In this document: positions 6,870 to 15,066 of the stretch, piece by piece
Numbering within the stretch: the first letter of the stretch is position 1
Layout of the letters: each line of letters begins with the position of its first letter
Source: Planctomycetales bacterium
GTDB taxonomy: Bacteria; Planctomycetota; Phycisphaerae; SM23-33
NCBI GenBank assembly: GCA_030612725.1
Contig: JAUWNJ010000030.1
Location: 1-40,019 of the forward strand
Direction of reading: 5' to 3'
Length of the DNA stretch: 40,019 nt
Position numbers and translations under genes: made by a program
Notes under the pieces: model-generated
Databases searched by the model: none
Told to the model about the DNA's origin: nothing
What the model saw: the letters and a program-made list of their open reading frames with translations, nothing else

Positions 6870-8117
6870 TTATTTCTGGTTTGGTACGGGGAACGCTTCG
6901 CACATTTTCAGAACTTCGTCGCCGATTCGGGCGATGAGGGTTTTGTCTTCGTAGTTGGTGAGGATTTGGTCGATCCACTGTCCGATTATTTTCATTTCCG
7001 GTTCTTTCGCTCCGCGCGTGGTGAGTGCGGGCGTTCCGAACCTTACGCCTGAAGTTTGCATCGGCGGACGCGGGTCGAACGGGATGACGTTCTTGTTCGC
7101 CACCAGTCTCGCCGCTGCGAGTGCGCCCGAGGCGACGTGTCCGTTGAGGTTTTCATCCCGGCTTCGCAGGTCCACGAGCATCATGTGGTTGTCTGTCCCT
7201 CCGGTAACGAGTCTCCATCCTTTTTCCATAAGAGCATCGGCCAATGCCTTGGCGTTTGCGACGACCTGTCCGGCGTAATCGGCGAATTCCGGTCTTGACG
7301 CTTCAGCGAGCGCGACGGCCTTTGCGATTATCTGGTGCATGAAGGGACCGCCCTGGAGTCCCGGAAATACGGCGGAATCCACCTTTTTCGCCCATTTGTT
7401 TTTGCACATGATAATTCCGCTTCGCGGGCCTCGGAGCGTCTTGTGCGTGGTGGTAGTTACGAAGTCGGCGTGCGGTACGGGCGATGGATGTACTCCGCCG
7501 GCGACGAGTCCGGCTATGTGGGCGATGTCGCATAGCAGGTACGCGCCGACCTCGGCTGCGATTTTTCCGAAGGCTTCGAAATCTATCGTTCGCGGATATG
7601 CCGACGCGCCGGCGATTATCATCTTCGGGCGGGACTTCAACGCCAAATCGCGCACAGCGTCCATGTCGAGCATTTCGGTGTCTTTGCTCAGTGTGTAGAA
7701 AACGGCATTGTAGTAGATTCCCGAATAATTCAGCTTCAGTCCATGCGAAAGGTGTCCGCCGTGCGAGAGGTCCATCCCCATAATCGTATCACCCGGATCG
7801 AGTGCCGCCATGTACACGGCGATGTTTGCGCTGGTTCCGCAGTGAGGCTGGACGTTGGCGTGCTCTGCCCCGAAGAGCGCCTTTGCGCGGTCGATTGCGA
7901 GTTGTTCAGCCTGGTCGGACTCATGACATCCTTGATAGTAACGACGCTGCGGATAGCCCTCGGCGTACTTGTCGGTCATCACCGATCCGGTCGCTTCGAG
8001 CACTGCCGCCGAAGCGTGGTTTTCCGACGCGATAAGTTCAAGCGTAGTGTGCTGCCTGTTACGTTCGGCCTGGAGGATACCGAAAGCCTCTGGGTCAGTA
8101 TGAGATAAATTCGTCAT
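6870..8117 (-). CDS. glyA: Serine hydroxymethyltransferase
   Basis: PLP enzyme converting serine and tetrahydrofolate to glycine and methylene-tetrahydrofolate; the main source of one-carbon units. 415 residues, the family length. Seen: LELIASEN near 27, the YAEGYPQRRYYQG block near 53, LSHGGHLSHG near 117, the aspartate of CDIAHIAGLVAGG, the PLP lysine in TTTTHKTLRGPR (~225), and GTPALTTRG near the end. The ATG at 8117 is chosen because GGAG lies 6 bases upstream; a longer frame begins at TTG 8129 with no site. It is first in the glyA-thiE unit. Confidence 0.97.
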   Translation of the reverse strand: MTNLSHTDPEAFGILQAERNRQHTTLELIASENHASAAVLEATGSVMTDKYAEGYPQRRYYQGCHESDQAEQLAIDRAKALFGAEHANVQPHCGTSANIAVYMAALDPGDTIMGMDLSHGGHLSHGLKLNYSGIYYNAVFYTLSKDTEMLDMDAVRDLALKSRPKMIIAGASAYPRTIDFEAFGKIAAEVGAYLLCDIAHIAGLVAGGVHPSPVPHADFVTTTTHKTLRGPRSGIIMCKNKWAKKVDSAVFPGLQGGPFMHQIIAKAVALAEASRPEFADYAGQVVANAKALADALMEKGWRLVTGGTDNHMMLVDLRSRDENLNGHVASGALAAARLVANKNVIPFDPRPPMQTSGVRFGTPALTTRGAKEPEMKIIGQWIDQILTNYEDKTLIARIGDEVLKMCEAFPVPNQK

Positions 8118-8163
8118 ATTTTTCTCCAATTACGGGAACCGACCGACTTTGACCGGGAAAACG

Positions 8164-8192
8164 AATATACTCCTTCTGATCATTTTACGCAA
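8164..8192 (-). promoter_or_regulatory. Promoter of the glyA-thiE unit
   Basis: On the minus strand TTGCGT (8187-8192), 17-base spacer, TATATT (8164-8169). Predicted transcript start near 8157, giving a leader of about 40 bases with the GGAG site of glyA. Confidence 0.5.
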
Positions 8193-8258
8193 GTGGCGCT
8201 GTACCTTCCGGCGGCGGGGGATTATACTCGAAGGCGATTTATTATGGAGCGTTCGCCG

Positions 8259-8771
8259 ATGAACCAGACAAGCGAGAAATCTTCCGGGCGTAAGGGCGGC
8301 AAGTCGTCGAGCGAGCGGTGGGTCAAGAGGGGCTTTTTGCTGGCGCTTCTGTTGGCGGTTGTGATTATCGGCTACATACAGTTTCGAGGCCCGCAGTTGG
8401 GTTGGTCCGACGATATTGAGCAGGCGTTGTCGTCGGCGAAGGCCGAGGGGCGATACGTCGTGGTTTTCGTCAGGTCGTTTCCCATCAGCGACACCGGAAA
8501 GTGGATGATTAGCGGGACGTTGAGAAGGGGTGCGAACAGAAGGGCGCTTGAAAAAGGCAACTTTTTGCTGGTGGAGATTCGATTGGACCGCTCTTCCGAT
8601 TGGGCGAAGAAGTACGGCGTTACGGAGACGCCGACAATGCTCCTGATAGCGCCGGACGGAGAAAAATTTCACAAGGTGGAGGGGAAAATCGGAGAACTCG
8701 ATTTTCGCAATGAGTTCCTCAAGGCCTTGACGCCAAAGGACGCGCCGTCAGCGAATTCTCCGAAGCCTTGA
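8259..8771 (+). CDS. Membrane-anchored thioredoxin-like protein without CXXC
   Basis: About 170 residues: short basic cytoplasmic tail, one membrane helix (LLALLLAVVIIGYI, ~27-40), then a thioredoxin-fold domain facing the periplasm. The fold is suggested by the strand YVVVFVRS, the pattern DWAKKYGVTETPTMLLIAPDG with the cis-proline (TP), and the C-terminal helix, as in the thioredoxin_7/DsbD-gamma group. Where the redox CXXC should be, the sequence is SFPISDTGKW, with no cysteine at all in the domain. It therefore cannot do disulfide exchange and may be a binding or chaperone-like domain. ATG 8259 has GGAG 9 bases upstream; ATG 8244 is possible too. The 3' end overlaps the convergent glycosyltransferase gene by 24 bases. 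Confidence 0.65.
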   Translation: MNQTSEKSSGRKGGKSSSERWVKRGFLLALLLAVVIIGYIQFRGPQLGWSDDIEQALSSAKAEGRYVVVFVRSFPISDTGKWMISGTLRRGANRRALEKGNFLLVEIRLDRSSDWAKKYGVTETPTMLLIAPDGEKFHKVEGKIGELDFRNEFLKALTPKDAPSANSPKP

Positions 8772-9461
8772 CGGGCGATACCTGAAAATGCACCGAATCG
8801 CCTCGATCCCGTCGGTCAGACCTATCTTTTTGCCTTCGCGAGCGGTTCGCGGTGAATAACTGATGGGCTTCTGGAAGAGACGTATGCCCAGTGCGGCGAC
8901 CTTGGCGGTAACCTCAGGCTCGAAGCCGAAGCGGTTCTGCTCCAGATGTATCCGCTCCAACACATCCCGCCGGAACATCTTGTAGCAGGTTTCCATGTCC
9001 GCCAGCGCCAGGCCTGTGGTGCGATTGCTCAACCAGGTCAGGAACCTGTTGGCCAGGTAGTTGCTCATCCTTGCGCCGTCCCTGCCTGTGGTGAATCTGC
9101 TGCCATAGACGACGTCGGCGTCCCCAGCCAGGAGCGGTTCCAGTAGCGTCGGAAGGTCGGATGGGTCGTATTCGAGGTCGGCGTCCTGTACGACGACGAA
9201 ATCCCCCGTCGCTGCGGCGAATCCGGTCCGCAAAGCAGCCCCTTTTCCGCGATTGTGAGGGTGAAATTTGATAACCACGTCGGGCCTGTCGGCTTCGAAT
9301 GCTCGCAATTGCTCCGTCGTACCGTCGGTCGAGCCGTCATCGACGAGAATAATCTCCCTTTCGGTGCCGCTTAAATTCGTGGCTTCGAGACGAGCGATAA
9401 CCTCCCGCCAGGTGTCGCGCTCGTTGCAGATTGGAACGACGATTGAAAGCGTTGTTTGCAT
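8748..9461 (-). CDS. Family 2 glycosyltransferase (polyprenyl-phosphate sugar synthase-like)
   Basis: GT-A fold glycosyltransferase, 237 residues, similar in layout to dolichol/undecaprenyl-phosphate mannose or glucose synthases. Seen in order: LSIVVPICNE at the start, VDDGSTDGT (~35), NRGKGAALRTGF (~70), the DXD-type metal site QDADLEYDP (~88), YGSRF (~115), and FGFEPEVTAKVA (~175). No membrane anchor helices follow, so it is probably a soluble or peripheral enzyme charging a lipid carrier with a sugar. ATG 9461 lies 5 bases after the ilvE stop; ATG 9479 would overlap ilvE. Probably co-transcribed with ilvE. Confidence 0.85.
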   Translation of the reverse strand: MQTTLSIVVPICNERDTWREVIARLEATNLSGTEREIILVDDGSTDGTTEQLRAFEADRPDVVIKFHPHNRGKGAALRTGFAAATGDFVVVQDADLEYDPSDLPTLLEPLLAGDADVVYGSRFTTGRDGARMSNYLANRFLTWLSNRTTGLALADMETCYKMFRRDVLERIHLEQNRFGFEPEVTAKVAALGIRLFQKPISYSPRTAREGKKIGLTDGIEAIRCIFRYRPSRLRRIR

Positions 9462-9466
9462 CCGGG

Positions 9467-10330
9467 CTATTTTCCGCATTCGGTTTGGATGAACTGACGG
9501 AAGGCTGCCAGTAGTTTTTTTGTAATCGCCCCAGCCTTGCCTGAACCGATGACCTTGCCGTCAACCTTTGTAACGGCAATGACCTCGGCGGCGGTTCCGG
9601 TGAGGAAACATTCATCGGCTGAGTAAAGTTGCTCGACGGTAACTGCCCGCTCGGACATCGGAATGTCCAGGTCGCTACAAAGGTCAATGACGACCTTCCG
9701 GGTGATACCGATGAGAATGTCCGCTTCAGTCGGCGGGGTGATAGCCGTTCCTTCGCTGACGATGAAGACGTTATCGCCGGTGGCTTCGGCTATTATCCCG
9801 TCGGCATTGAGCATAATCGCCTCGGCTGCGCCGGCATCGACTGCTTCCGCCCTTGCCATGATATTGTTGAGGTAGTTGCAACTCTTAACCGCCGGCGAAA
9901 GCATCTCCGACGAAATTCGCCGCGTTTTGGCGATGATTACATTCAGGCCGTTTTCGTACATCTCCGGCGGGTACAGGGCGATCTGGTCGGCAATGATGAT
10001 AACGCTCCCGCCGGAGCACTCAAACGGGTTCAATCCCAGCGTGCCAGGCCCTCGGGTAACTATCAGCCGGATGTACCCATCGGATATACCGTCGGCGGCG
10101 ATGGTCTCGTACATCGCATCGACGATCTCCTGCTTCGTCAGCGGGACCGGCAGTCGGATACCTTCAGCCGAGGCGAAAAGACGGTCCATGTGAGCGTCGC
10201 ATTGAAAAATCTTCCCGTTGTAGATGCGGATGCCTTCGAAGACTCCGTCGCCGTACAGCACGCCGTGATCCAAAACGGATATGGACGCCTTTTCCTTCTC
10301 CACCAGATTTCCATTTATCCAGACCTTCAT
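9467..10330 (-). CDS. ilvE: Branched-chain amino acid aminotransferase
   Basis: Class IV PLP aminotransferase, 287 residues, typical of the bacterial IlvE group; last step of leucine, isoleucine and valine synthesis. The N-terminal WINGNLV...SVLDHGVLYGDGVFEG is diagnostic. Seen also: the PLP-binding lysine in SPAVKSCNYLNN (~160), AIMLNADGIIAEATGDN (~180-195), and the Thr-rich phosphate-binding GITRK (~225) and FLTGTAAEV (~255). D-amino acid aminotransferase and aminodeoxychorismate lyase share the fold, but this pattern fits IlvE best. A weak AAGG lies 11 bases before the ATG. Confidence 0.92.
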   Translation of the reverse strand: MKVWINGNLVEKEKASISVLDHGVLYGDGVFEGIRIYNGKIFQCDAHMDRLFASAEGIRLPVPLTKQEIVDAMYETIAADGISDGYIRLIVTRGPGTLGLNPFECSGGSVIIIADQIALYPPEMYENGLNVIIAKTRRISSEMLSPAVKSCNYLNNIMARAEAVDAGAAEAIMLNADGIIAEATGDNVFIVSEGTAITPPTEADILIGITRKVVIDLCSDLDIPMSERAVTVEQLYSADECFLTGTAAEVIAVTKVDGKVIGSGKAGAITKKLLAAFRQFIQTECGK

Positions 10331-10462
10331 ATTTTTCGTAGCCTTAAAAAATCCAAGTGCCTGAGTGCCTGAATATAACCCCTCCTCTGGTTATCGTCCA
10401 GATGTATCCGGTGGATGATTTGATAACAATTTCCAATTTTCAATTTCCAATTGGAAGAGCGG

Positions 10463-10545
10463 GGTAGGCTGGGACGGAGCGAAGCGGAGTCCCACCTTTT
10501 TCGAGATTGAAGGTGGGACTCCGCTTCGCTCCGTCCCAGCCTACC
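10463..10545. repeat. Perfect 36-bp inverted repeat downstream of lolD
   Basis: Arms 10463-10498 and 10510-10545 are fully complementary (core GGTGGGACTCCGCTTCGCTC and its complement) with an 11-base loop. It is flanked on the left by a second low-complexity motif, TTTCCAATTTTCAATTTCC (about 10431-10451), and on the right by ATTGGAAATCGGAAAT. It lies between the lolD stop and the ilvE start, both minus strand, so it may act as the lolD terminator. No T-run follows in that direction, and the form is that of a dispersed repeat. Confidence 0.85.
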
Positions 10546-10569
10546 GATCGATTGGAAATCGGAAATCGG

Positions 10570-11259
10570 TTATTTCAATCGTCCATCTCGGAGGTGGATG
10601 ATGCGTGTAGCAGCGGCAGCGAGGTCCTGGTCGTGCGTTACCATTACGATGGTCTGACCGGCGTCGTTGAAAGTCTTGAGCAGTTTCATTATCTGCAGGC
10701 CTGTTTTGGAGTCGAGGTTTCCGGTAGGTTCGTCAGCCAGGAGAATTTTGGGTTTGTTAATCAACGCCCTTGCGATGGCGACCCGCTGTCGCTCTCCGCC
10801 GGAGAGTTCGCCGGGCCGATGCTTCAGGCGGTCTTTGAGTCCGAGGCGCTCCAGCAGTTCGATTGCCTGCGTTTTCGCTTGTCGTCGCTGTCCGATCCAT
10901 CCTATGGTCGAGTAGTTCACCTTCGCCGGTATCATAACGTTTTCCAATACGTTCAATTCGCCCAGTAGGTGATAAAACTGGAATATGAATCCGACGTCCT
11001 GGCAGCGGATGCGATTTCGCCGTCGGGATGAGAGTTTGGCGGCATCGTTTCCGTCCAGAATGAATTGCCCCTTGTCCGATTTATCGAGCAGGCCCAGGAT
11101 GTGCAGAAGTGTGCTCTTTCCGCTTCCCGAAGCGCCGATGACAGCCACAAATTCACCGTGCTCGACCGACAGGCTCACTCCGCGCAGCACGTGCAGATTC
11201 ACCCTGCCCATGCGGTAGGACTTGTGAAGCCCGCTGGCGTCAAGCATCCGCTTACTCAT
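10570..11259 (-). CDS. lolD: Lipoprotein-releasing ABC transporter ATPase LolD
   Basis: ATP-binding subunit, 229 residues, of the LolCDE/MacB type; powers release of lipoproteins from the inner membrane toward the outer membrane. All ABC motifs are present: Walker [10 protein letters not shown] (~42-50), Q-loop [16 protein letters not shown] (~93), signature [15 protein letters not shown] (~153), Walker [13 protein letters not shown] (~172), and the switch His in VTHDQ. The FYHLL and EPTGNLD features are those of the LolD branch. Its start overlaps the permease stop by 8 bases (ATGAGTAA), indicating translational coupling. Confidence 0.92.
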   Translation of the reverse strand: MSKRMLDASGLHKSYRMGRVNLHVLRGVSLSVEHGEFVAVIGASGSGKSTLLHILGLLDKSDKGQFILDGNDAAKLSSRRRNRIRCQDVGFIFQFYHLLGELNVLENVMIPAKVNYSTIGWIGQRRQAKTQAIELLERLGLKDRLKHRPGELSGGERQRVAIARALINKPKILLADEPTGNLDSKTGLQIMKLLKTFNDAGQTIVMVTHDQDLAAAATRIIHLRDGRLK

Positions 11260-12949
11260 ATCGCAACGCCTCCACAGGCTGCATTCTACCGGCCTTTATC
11301 GCCGGTAGCAGCACCCCGATAAGGCCTGCGACAATCGCGCCGACGGCGAGCCACAGCATCGTCATCGGTTCGACCGTATTGGGAATCTTATCGAACAGGT
11401 ACACCTCCCGATCATATACGCGGACCCCGAACCAGTTGGACATCCAATCCTCTATTTCGTTGATATTTCGCACGAAGAAATATCCGCCCGTCAGCCCGAT
11501 TGCGCTTCCGAGCAAGGCCGTCGCTGCTCCGAAGCCCAGGAATATCTGCATCACACCGCCGGCAGAGCCTCCGACGGCGCGGACGACGCCGATGTCGCGT
11601 ATCTTCTGCGTTACGATCATGTGGAAAATCGCGAAGACCATCAAAACCGACACCAGCGAAATCACTCCGAACATTATCGTTACCACCGCCCGTTGCTTCT
11701 GGATTATACCGATGTACTTTGCCTGTTTTTCGCGCCAGGTCTGCGCGTCGGGGGGTATTATAATCTCGGCGAAGGACGAAAAGCTCTGGGCGAAAGACGG
11801 ATGGGCCTCCGTGAATTTCTTTATGGCGGTGTTGACTTTTTTACGCACCTTTATCAGTTCGCTGTCCGAAGCGTAAGGGGCTTTGACCTTGATTTGTATC
11901 TGCGAGCAGCGGGCGGGGGTGGCTATTTGGGTCGGGTTGTCGGCCGAATATCCCGGACCCATCTCCGTCAATTCCTGGAGCGTTTTGAACGGTACGTACA
12001 CCGTATTGGAATCGATGATGTACAGGTCGGTCCGGGCATCGTCGATAACGGTGAATGTGGCGGTGCTGGGCGTGTTTGTTATGGACAATCCCCGCCCCAG
12101 CGGAAGCAGTGTCAGAACGGCCCGCCGTCCCGGTGTTACCCGGCGGACCGTTTCGCCGTCGGGCGTGCGGAAACTCATACCGGACAAACCAAGTCCGAGA
12201 ATTATACGCTTTTCGGGCGGGCGAAAATCCCTGTCCAGTCGCTTGGCCACCTCTTCTATCTGCTCGGTAAGTTTCCGGATTGTATCGTCGTCTCGCCGGT
12301 CTGCGGGTTTAGCCTGCTCTGCCACAATCTCGCGGCGTATCGTCTCGATATCCCTCCGTCGCAACGAGACCTGAATCAGCATCTCCCGCTGTCCGGCGAC
12401 ATTGATGTCGGCAATGTACAACTTGTCCAGCAAATGCTCGTCGCGTTTATCGTCAGGCTTGGACGATTCGCGCAGGCTGATACTCTTGATAAGTTCCATG
12501 TGCTTTTCGGTGCGAGAGATAAGACGCTCAAGCGGCGGGTCGAACGATGTGTTTTTCCACCCATCCTGAACGAACATATCACGTTGGAATTGCGTTACGG
12601 CAAGCCGCTCCGGAAGTCGGATACCACAAATCTGAACGGTGTTGGTCTGGTGTCCGACACGCAACAGACCATAGGTGTAAATCACGGGCGTAGCGGCTTT
12701 GACCTCAGGCGCTTCGTCCTTGAGATAAACAATAAACTCGTCGTAAAGCCCGATACCGGAAATACTGGATGCATCCACGACAATATCGCCGCAAAGCCCG
12801 CGTGCGGCATACTCGACCTTGCTGAGAAAACCGTCGAAAATGCTCACAACAATCAGCACCATCATCACGCACAACGCCACCGCAACCACAGCCACCAAAG
12901 CCAGGTAACGACGACGAAGATACCGCAAACATAGGAATAATTTATACAT
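11252..12949 (-). CDS. LolC/LolE-type lipoprotein-releasing permease with long periplasmic insertion
   Basis: 565-residue permease of the FtsX/MacB superfamily. One membrane helix at the N-terminus (LALVAVVAVALCVMMVLIVV, ~16-35), a large periplasmic domain, and three helices at the C-terminus (~415-440, 465-490, 530-550). The end [12 protein letters not shown] is the family hallmark. The typical LolC/E is about 400-415 residues; here an extra ~130 residues (about 140-265) are charged and partly coiled-coil-like (RRRDIETIRREIVAEQAK, TIRKLTEQIEEVAKRLDR). As only one permease gene accompanies lolD, it presumably works as a homodimer, as in LolF systems. No clear Shine-Dalgarno. Confidence 0.82.
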   Translation of the reverse strand: MYKLFLCLRYLRRRYLALVAVVAVALCVMMVLIVVSIFDGFLSKVEYAARGLCGDIVVDASSISGIGLYDEFIVYLKDEAPEVKAATPVIYTYGLLRVGHQTNTVQICGIRLPERLAVTQFQRDMFVQDGWKNTSFDPPLERLISRTEKHMELIKSISLRESSKPDDKRDEHLLDKLYIADINVAGQREMLIQVSLRRRDIETIRREIVAEQAKPADRRDDDTIRKLTEQIEEVAKRLDRDFRPPEKRIILGLGLSGMSFRTPDGETVRRVTPGRRAVLTLLPLGRGLSITNTPSTATFTVIDDARTDLYIIDSNTVYVPFKTLQELTEMGPGYSADNPTQIATPARCSQIQIKVKAPYASDSELIKVRKKVNTAIKKFTEAHPSFAQSFSSFAEIIIPPDAQTWREKQAKYIGIIQKQRAVVTIMFGVISLVSVLMVFAIFHMIVTQKIRDIGVVRAVGGSAGGVMQIFLGFGAATALLGSAIGLTGGYFFVRNINEIEDWMSNWFGVRVYDREVYLFDKIPNTVEPMTMLWLAVGAIVAGLIGVLLPAIKAGRMQPVEALRYE

Positions 12950-13000
12950 GAAACTACCAAACCAATCTTGCAGGTTAAACCATCAGGTCAGCCTTCACCC

Positions 13001-13140
13001 TAAAATTTCTAATGACCAATGCCTAATGACTAATGAATGCCTAATGACCAATTCCTAACAAACCGACGGTAACCAAACCACCTTTTGGTCATTAGAAATT
13101 AGACATTACTTGGACATTGGTCATTAGAAATTAGACATTT
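13001..13140. repeat. AT-rich dispersed repeat cluster, TCTAATGACCAAT family
   Basis: Between lysS and the permease gene. The segment GGTCATTAGAAATTAGACATT occurs as an exact 21-bp direct repeat at 13087-13107 and 13119-13139, and its complement (AAATTTCTAATGACCAATG) lies at 13004-13022, so arms can fold back over the ~80-base middle. The middle also holds CCTAATGACTAATGAATG-like variants. It ends directly at the lysS stop codon. Confidence 0.75.
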
Positions 13141-14589
13141 TCATGTTTCAACCACCGGCTTGAGCATAGGGAACAGTATTACGTCCCTGATAGTCGTTCT
13201 TCCCGTCAGGAGCATTACTACGCGGTCGATTCCTATTCCCAAGCCGCCGGCTGGGGGCATTCCGTGGCGAAGGGATGTAACGAAATCATCGTCCATCACG
13301 CGCATCGTCTCGCCGTCGGCTTCGCCTGCGAGTTGCTTACGGAAGTTCGTTTCCTGAACGGCAGGGTCGTTCAACTCGGTGTACGCGTTGGCGATTTCCA
13401 TTCCGGCGATGAACAACTCGAACCGCTCCGCCAGTGTTTCGTCACCAGCCTTCCGTCGCGTCAACGGGCACAGGTCGGCGGGGTAGTCCAGCACAAACGT
13501 CGGCTGAATCAGGTGCTGCTCGACCGTGGCTTCGAATACGTCGTTGATAACGATGGCGTTGTCCTTGTTGGCCTCTTCGATGCCCAGTTCGCGGGCCTTT
13601 TCGCGCACTGCCGACGGGTCGCGCATATCCACGCCGGCGTGTTCTGCCAGCAATTCCTCATACGTCGCCCGTCGCCAGGGCGCGCAATAATCAATCTCAA
13701 CATCCCCGAACGCCAGGCTTTCAGACCCGCCGACCTGCTGGGCCGCTGTGGAAATCAACTCCTCGGTAATCTCGGCCATTACGTTGTAATCGGCGTATGC
13801 CTGATAGAGTTCGATCATCGTGAATTCCGGGTTATGCCGGCTGTCGAGACCTTCGTTGCGGAAGTTGCGGTTAATTTCGAAGACCTTTTCCATCCCTCCG
13901 ACCATGAGGCGTTTGAGGTACAGTTCCGGGCTGATTCGCAGGAACAGGTCGATATCGAGCGCGTTGTGGTGTGTAACGAAAGGTCTTGCTGCGGCACCAC
14001 CGGCCAGAGATTGCATCATCGGCGTCTCGACCTCGCTGAAACCTCTTGTGTCGAGGGTGTCGCGGATATGCTTGATAATGGCTATGCGTTTCTGCGCGAC
14101 TTCCATCGTTTCGGGATTGCTCATCAGGTCGAGGTATCGCTGACGGTAGCGGGTTTCGACATCGACCAGGCCATGGAATTTCTCCGGCATCGGAAGCAGC
14201 GATTTGCACAGCAGCGTCAACTTATCGGCGAAGATGGTAATCTCGCCGGTGCGGGTTTTGATCATTGGGCCTGAGGCTGCGACAATATCGCCCAAATCCA
14301 GAAGCCCCGCCAGCGACCAACCGGCTTCGTCGAGGGCGTTTTTCCGCAGGCATATCTGCATTGACCCGGTCTCGTCGCGGATATGCGCGAAGATGAGTTT
14401 TCCCATAGGCCTCATGAGAATCACTCTGCCGGCGGCGTCGGCTGACTGCGATTCGTCGTCTTCTTTGAACCGGGCGAGAATTTCGGCGATTGCCTCGGCC
14501 GAGTCGTACCGCCCGCCGTATGGGTCGATGCCCAGAGCGCGTATCTTTTCGAGATTCGCCAGCCTGTCCTGATAAACCTTCTCAAGCAT
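13141..14589 (-). CDS. lysS: Lysyl-tRNA synthetase, class II
   Basis: Charges tRNA-Lys. 482 residues, close to the usual 490-510. The OB-fold anticodon-binding domain (~50-140: GRVILMRPMGKLIFAHIRDETG) precedes the class II catalytic core: motif 1 with FSEVETPMM (~180), motif 2 FRNEGLDSRHNPEFTMIE (~250), and motif 3 GLGIGIDRVVMLLTG near the C-terminus. The start is ATG 14589 with only a weak AGAAAG site. A TTGACT -35-like box on the minus strand (14659-14664) with a poor -10 forms a possible promoter, overlapping an inverted repeat shared with the divergent RHH gene. Confidence 0.96.
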   Translation of the reverse strand: MLEKVYQDRLANLEKIRALGIDPYGGRYDSAEAIAEILARFKEDDESQSADAAGRVILMRPMGKLIFAHIRDETGSMQICLRKNALDEAGWSLAGLLDLGDIVAASGPMIKTRTGEITIFADKLTLLCKSLLPMPEKFHGLVDVETRYRQRYLDLMSNPETMEVAQKRIAIIKHIRDTLDTRGFSEVETPMMQSLAGGAAARPFVTHHNALDIDLFLRISPELYLKRLMVGGMEKVFEINRNFRNEGLDSRHNPEFTMIELYQAYADYNVMAEITEELISTAAQQVGGSESLAFGDVEIDYCAPWRRATYEELLAEHAGVDMRDPSAVREKARELGIEEANKDNAIVINDVFEATVEQHLIQPTFVLDYPADLCPLTRRKAGDETLAERFELFIAGMEIANAYTELNDPAVQETNFRKQLAGEADGETMRVMDDDFVTSLRHGMPPAGGLGIGIDRVVMLLTGRTTIRDVILFPMLKPVVET

Positions 14590-14655
14590 TTCGTGTGTTC
14601 TTTCTAAGTGAACTTTCTCATCGAATTACCGAGCAATCTTGCTTTACCTTCACCG

Positions 14656-14716
14656 ATAAGTCAAGCGCGGGGTGGGCGTGGAGTGGTGTTGACTTATTCG
14701 TTCCGCGCGCTACAAT
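14656..14716 (+). promoter_or_regulatory. Divergent lysS/RHH control region: promoter plus inverted TTGACTTAT operator
   Basis: Plus-strand promoter TTGACT (14689-14694), 16-base spacer, TACAAT (14711-14716), ending 7 bases before the RHH gene's ATG, so that transcript would be leaderless. The nine bases TTGACTTAT at 14689-14697 occur inverted at 14656-14664, covering the -35 boxes on both strands. A ribbon-helix-helix protein binding such a pair and controlling its own gene, and possibly lysS, is the natural reading, but unproven. Confidence 0.5.
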
Positions 14717-14723
14717 GTAATAC

Positions 14724-14939
14724 ATGAGCAACGTAACGATACGCATACCGGAAGCTTTGCGCAAGGAACTCCGTGCGTTTTGCAAACAGCAACAGCGTCC
14801 AGCCAGCGAGGTCGTGCGGGATTCACTGCGACGGTACATTGCAGCCGAGAAATTCCAGGCCCTTCGCCGCAAAACGCTGCCATTCGCTGAAGCCCAGGGG
14901 TTCCTGACAGACGAGGACGTTTTTAAGGCAGTCTCGTGA
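14724..14939 (+). CDS. Ribbon-helix-helix (CopG/Arc-type) small protein
   Basis: 71 residues. The N-terminal strand SNVTIRIPEALRKELRAFC and the helix QRPASEVVRDSLRRYIAAE form a typical ribbon-helix-helix DNA-binding domain. The C-terminal tail LPFAEAQGFLTDEDVFKAVS resembles the toxin-binding tails of antitoxins that sit upstream of PIN-domain toxins. The stop overlaps a GTG by the pattern GTGA, the usual coupling to a toxin gene, but the frame that follows is not a toxin. The ATG has no Shine-Dalgarno and lies 7 bases after a -10 box. It is therefore either an orphan antitoxin or a free-standing regulator. Confidence 0.75.
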   Translation: MSNVTIRIPEALRKELRAFCKQQQRPASEVVRDSLRRYIAAEKFQALRRKTLPFAEAQGFLTDEDVFKAVS

Positions 14940-15055
14940 AAGTCCGCAACGGTAAATCTGAATTCCAGAATTCCCAAGCCGACCAAGAAAAGCAAAATAA
15001 TAGTATTGTATCCCCTGAATTGCAAAACGAAACTGACCCTCGACGTTCGCTATAG
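14936..15055 (+). other. Short open frame in the position of a toxin gene (possible remnant)
   Basis: GTG overlapping the stop of the RHH gene opens 39 codons (begins MKVRNGKSEF) and stops at TAG 15053-15055, 11 bases before the next gene. Its first residues, MKV, are compatible with the start of a PIN toxin, but no PIN acidic motif follows. It is Gln/Asn-rich and matches nothing known to me. It may be a decayed toxin or only a leader for the next gene, whose AGGAG site overlaps its stop. Confidence 0.25.
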
Positions 15056-15066
15056 GAGACGACATC

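Noticed and set aside
11621-12934. 437-codon plus-strand frame opposite the lol permease gene
   Set aside because: No recognisable motifs and no ribosome site; the minus-strand permease with membrane helices and the LolC/E end is clearly the gene.
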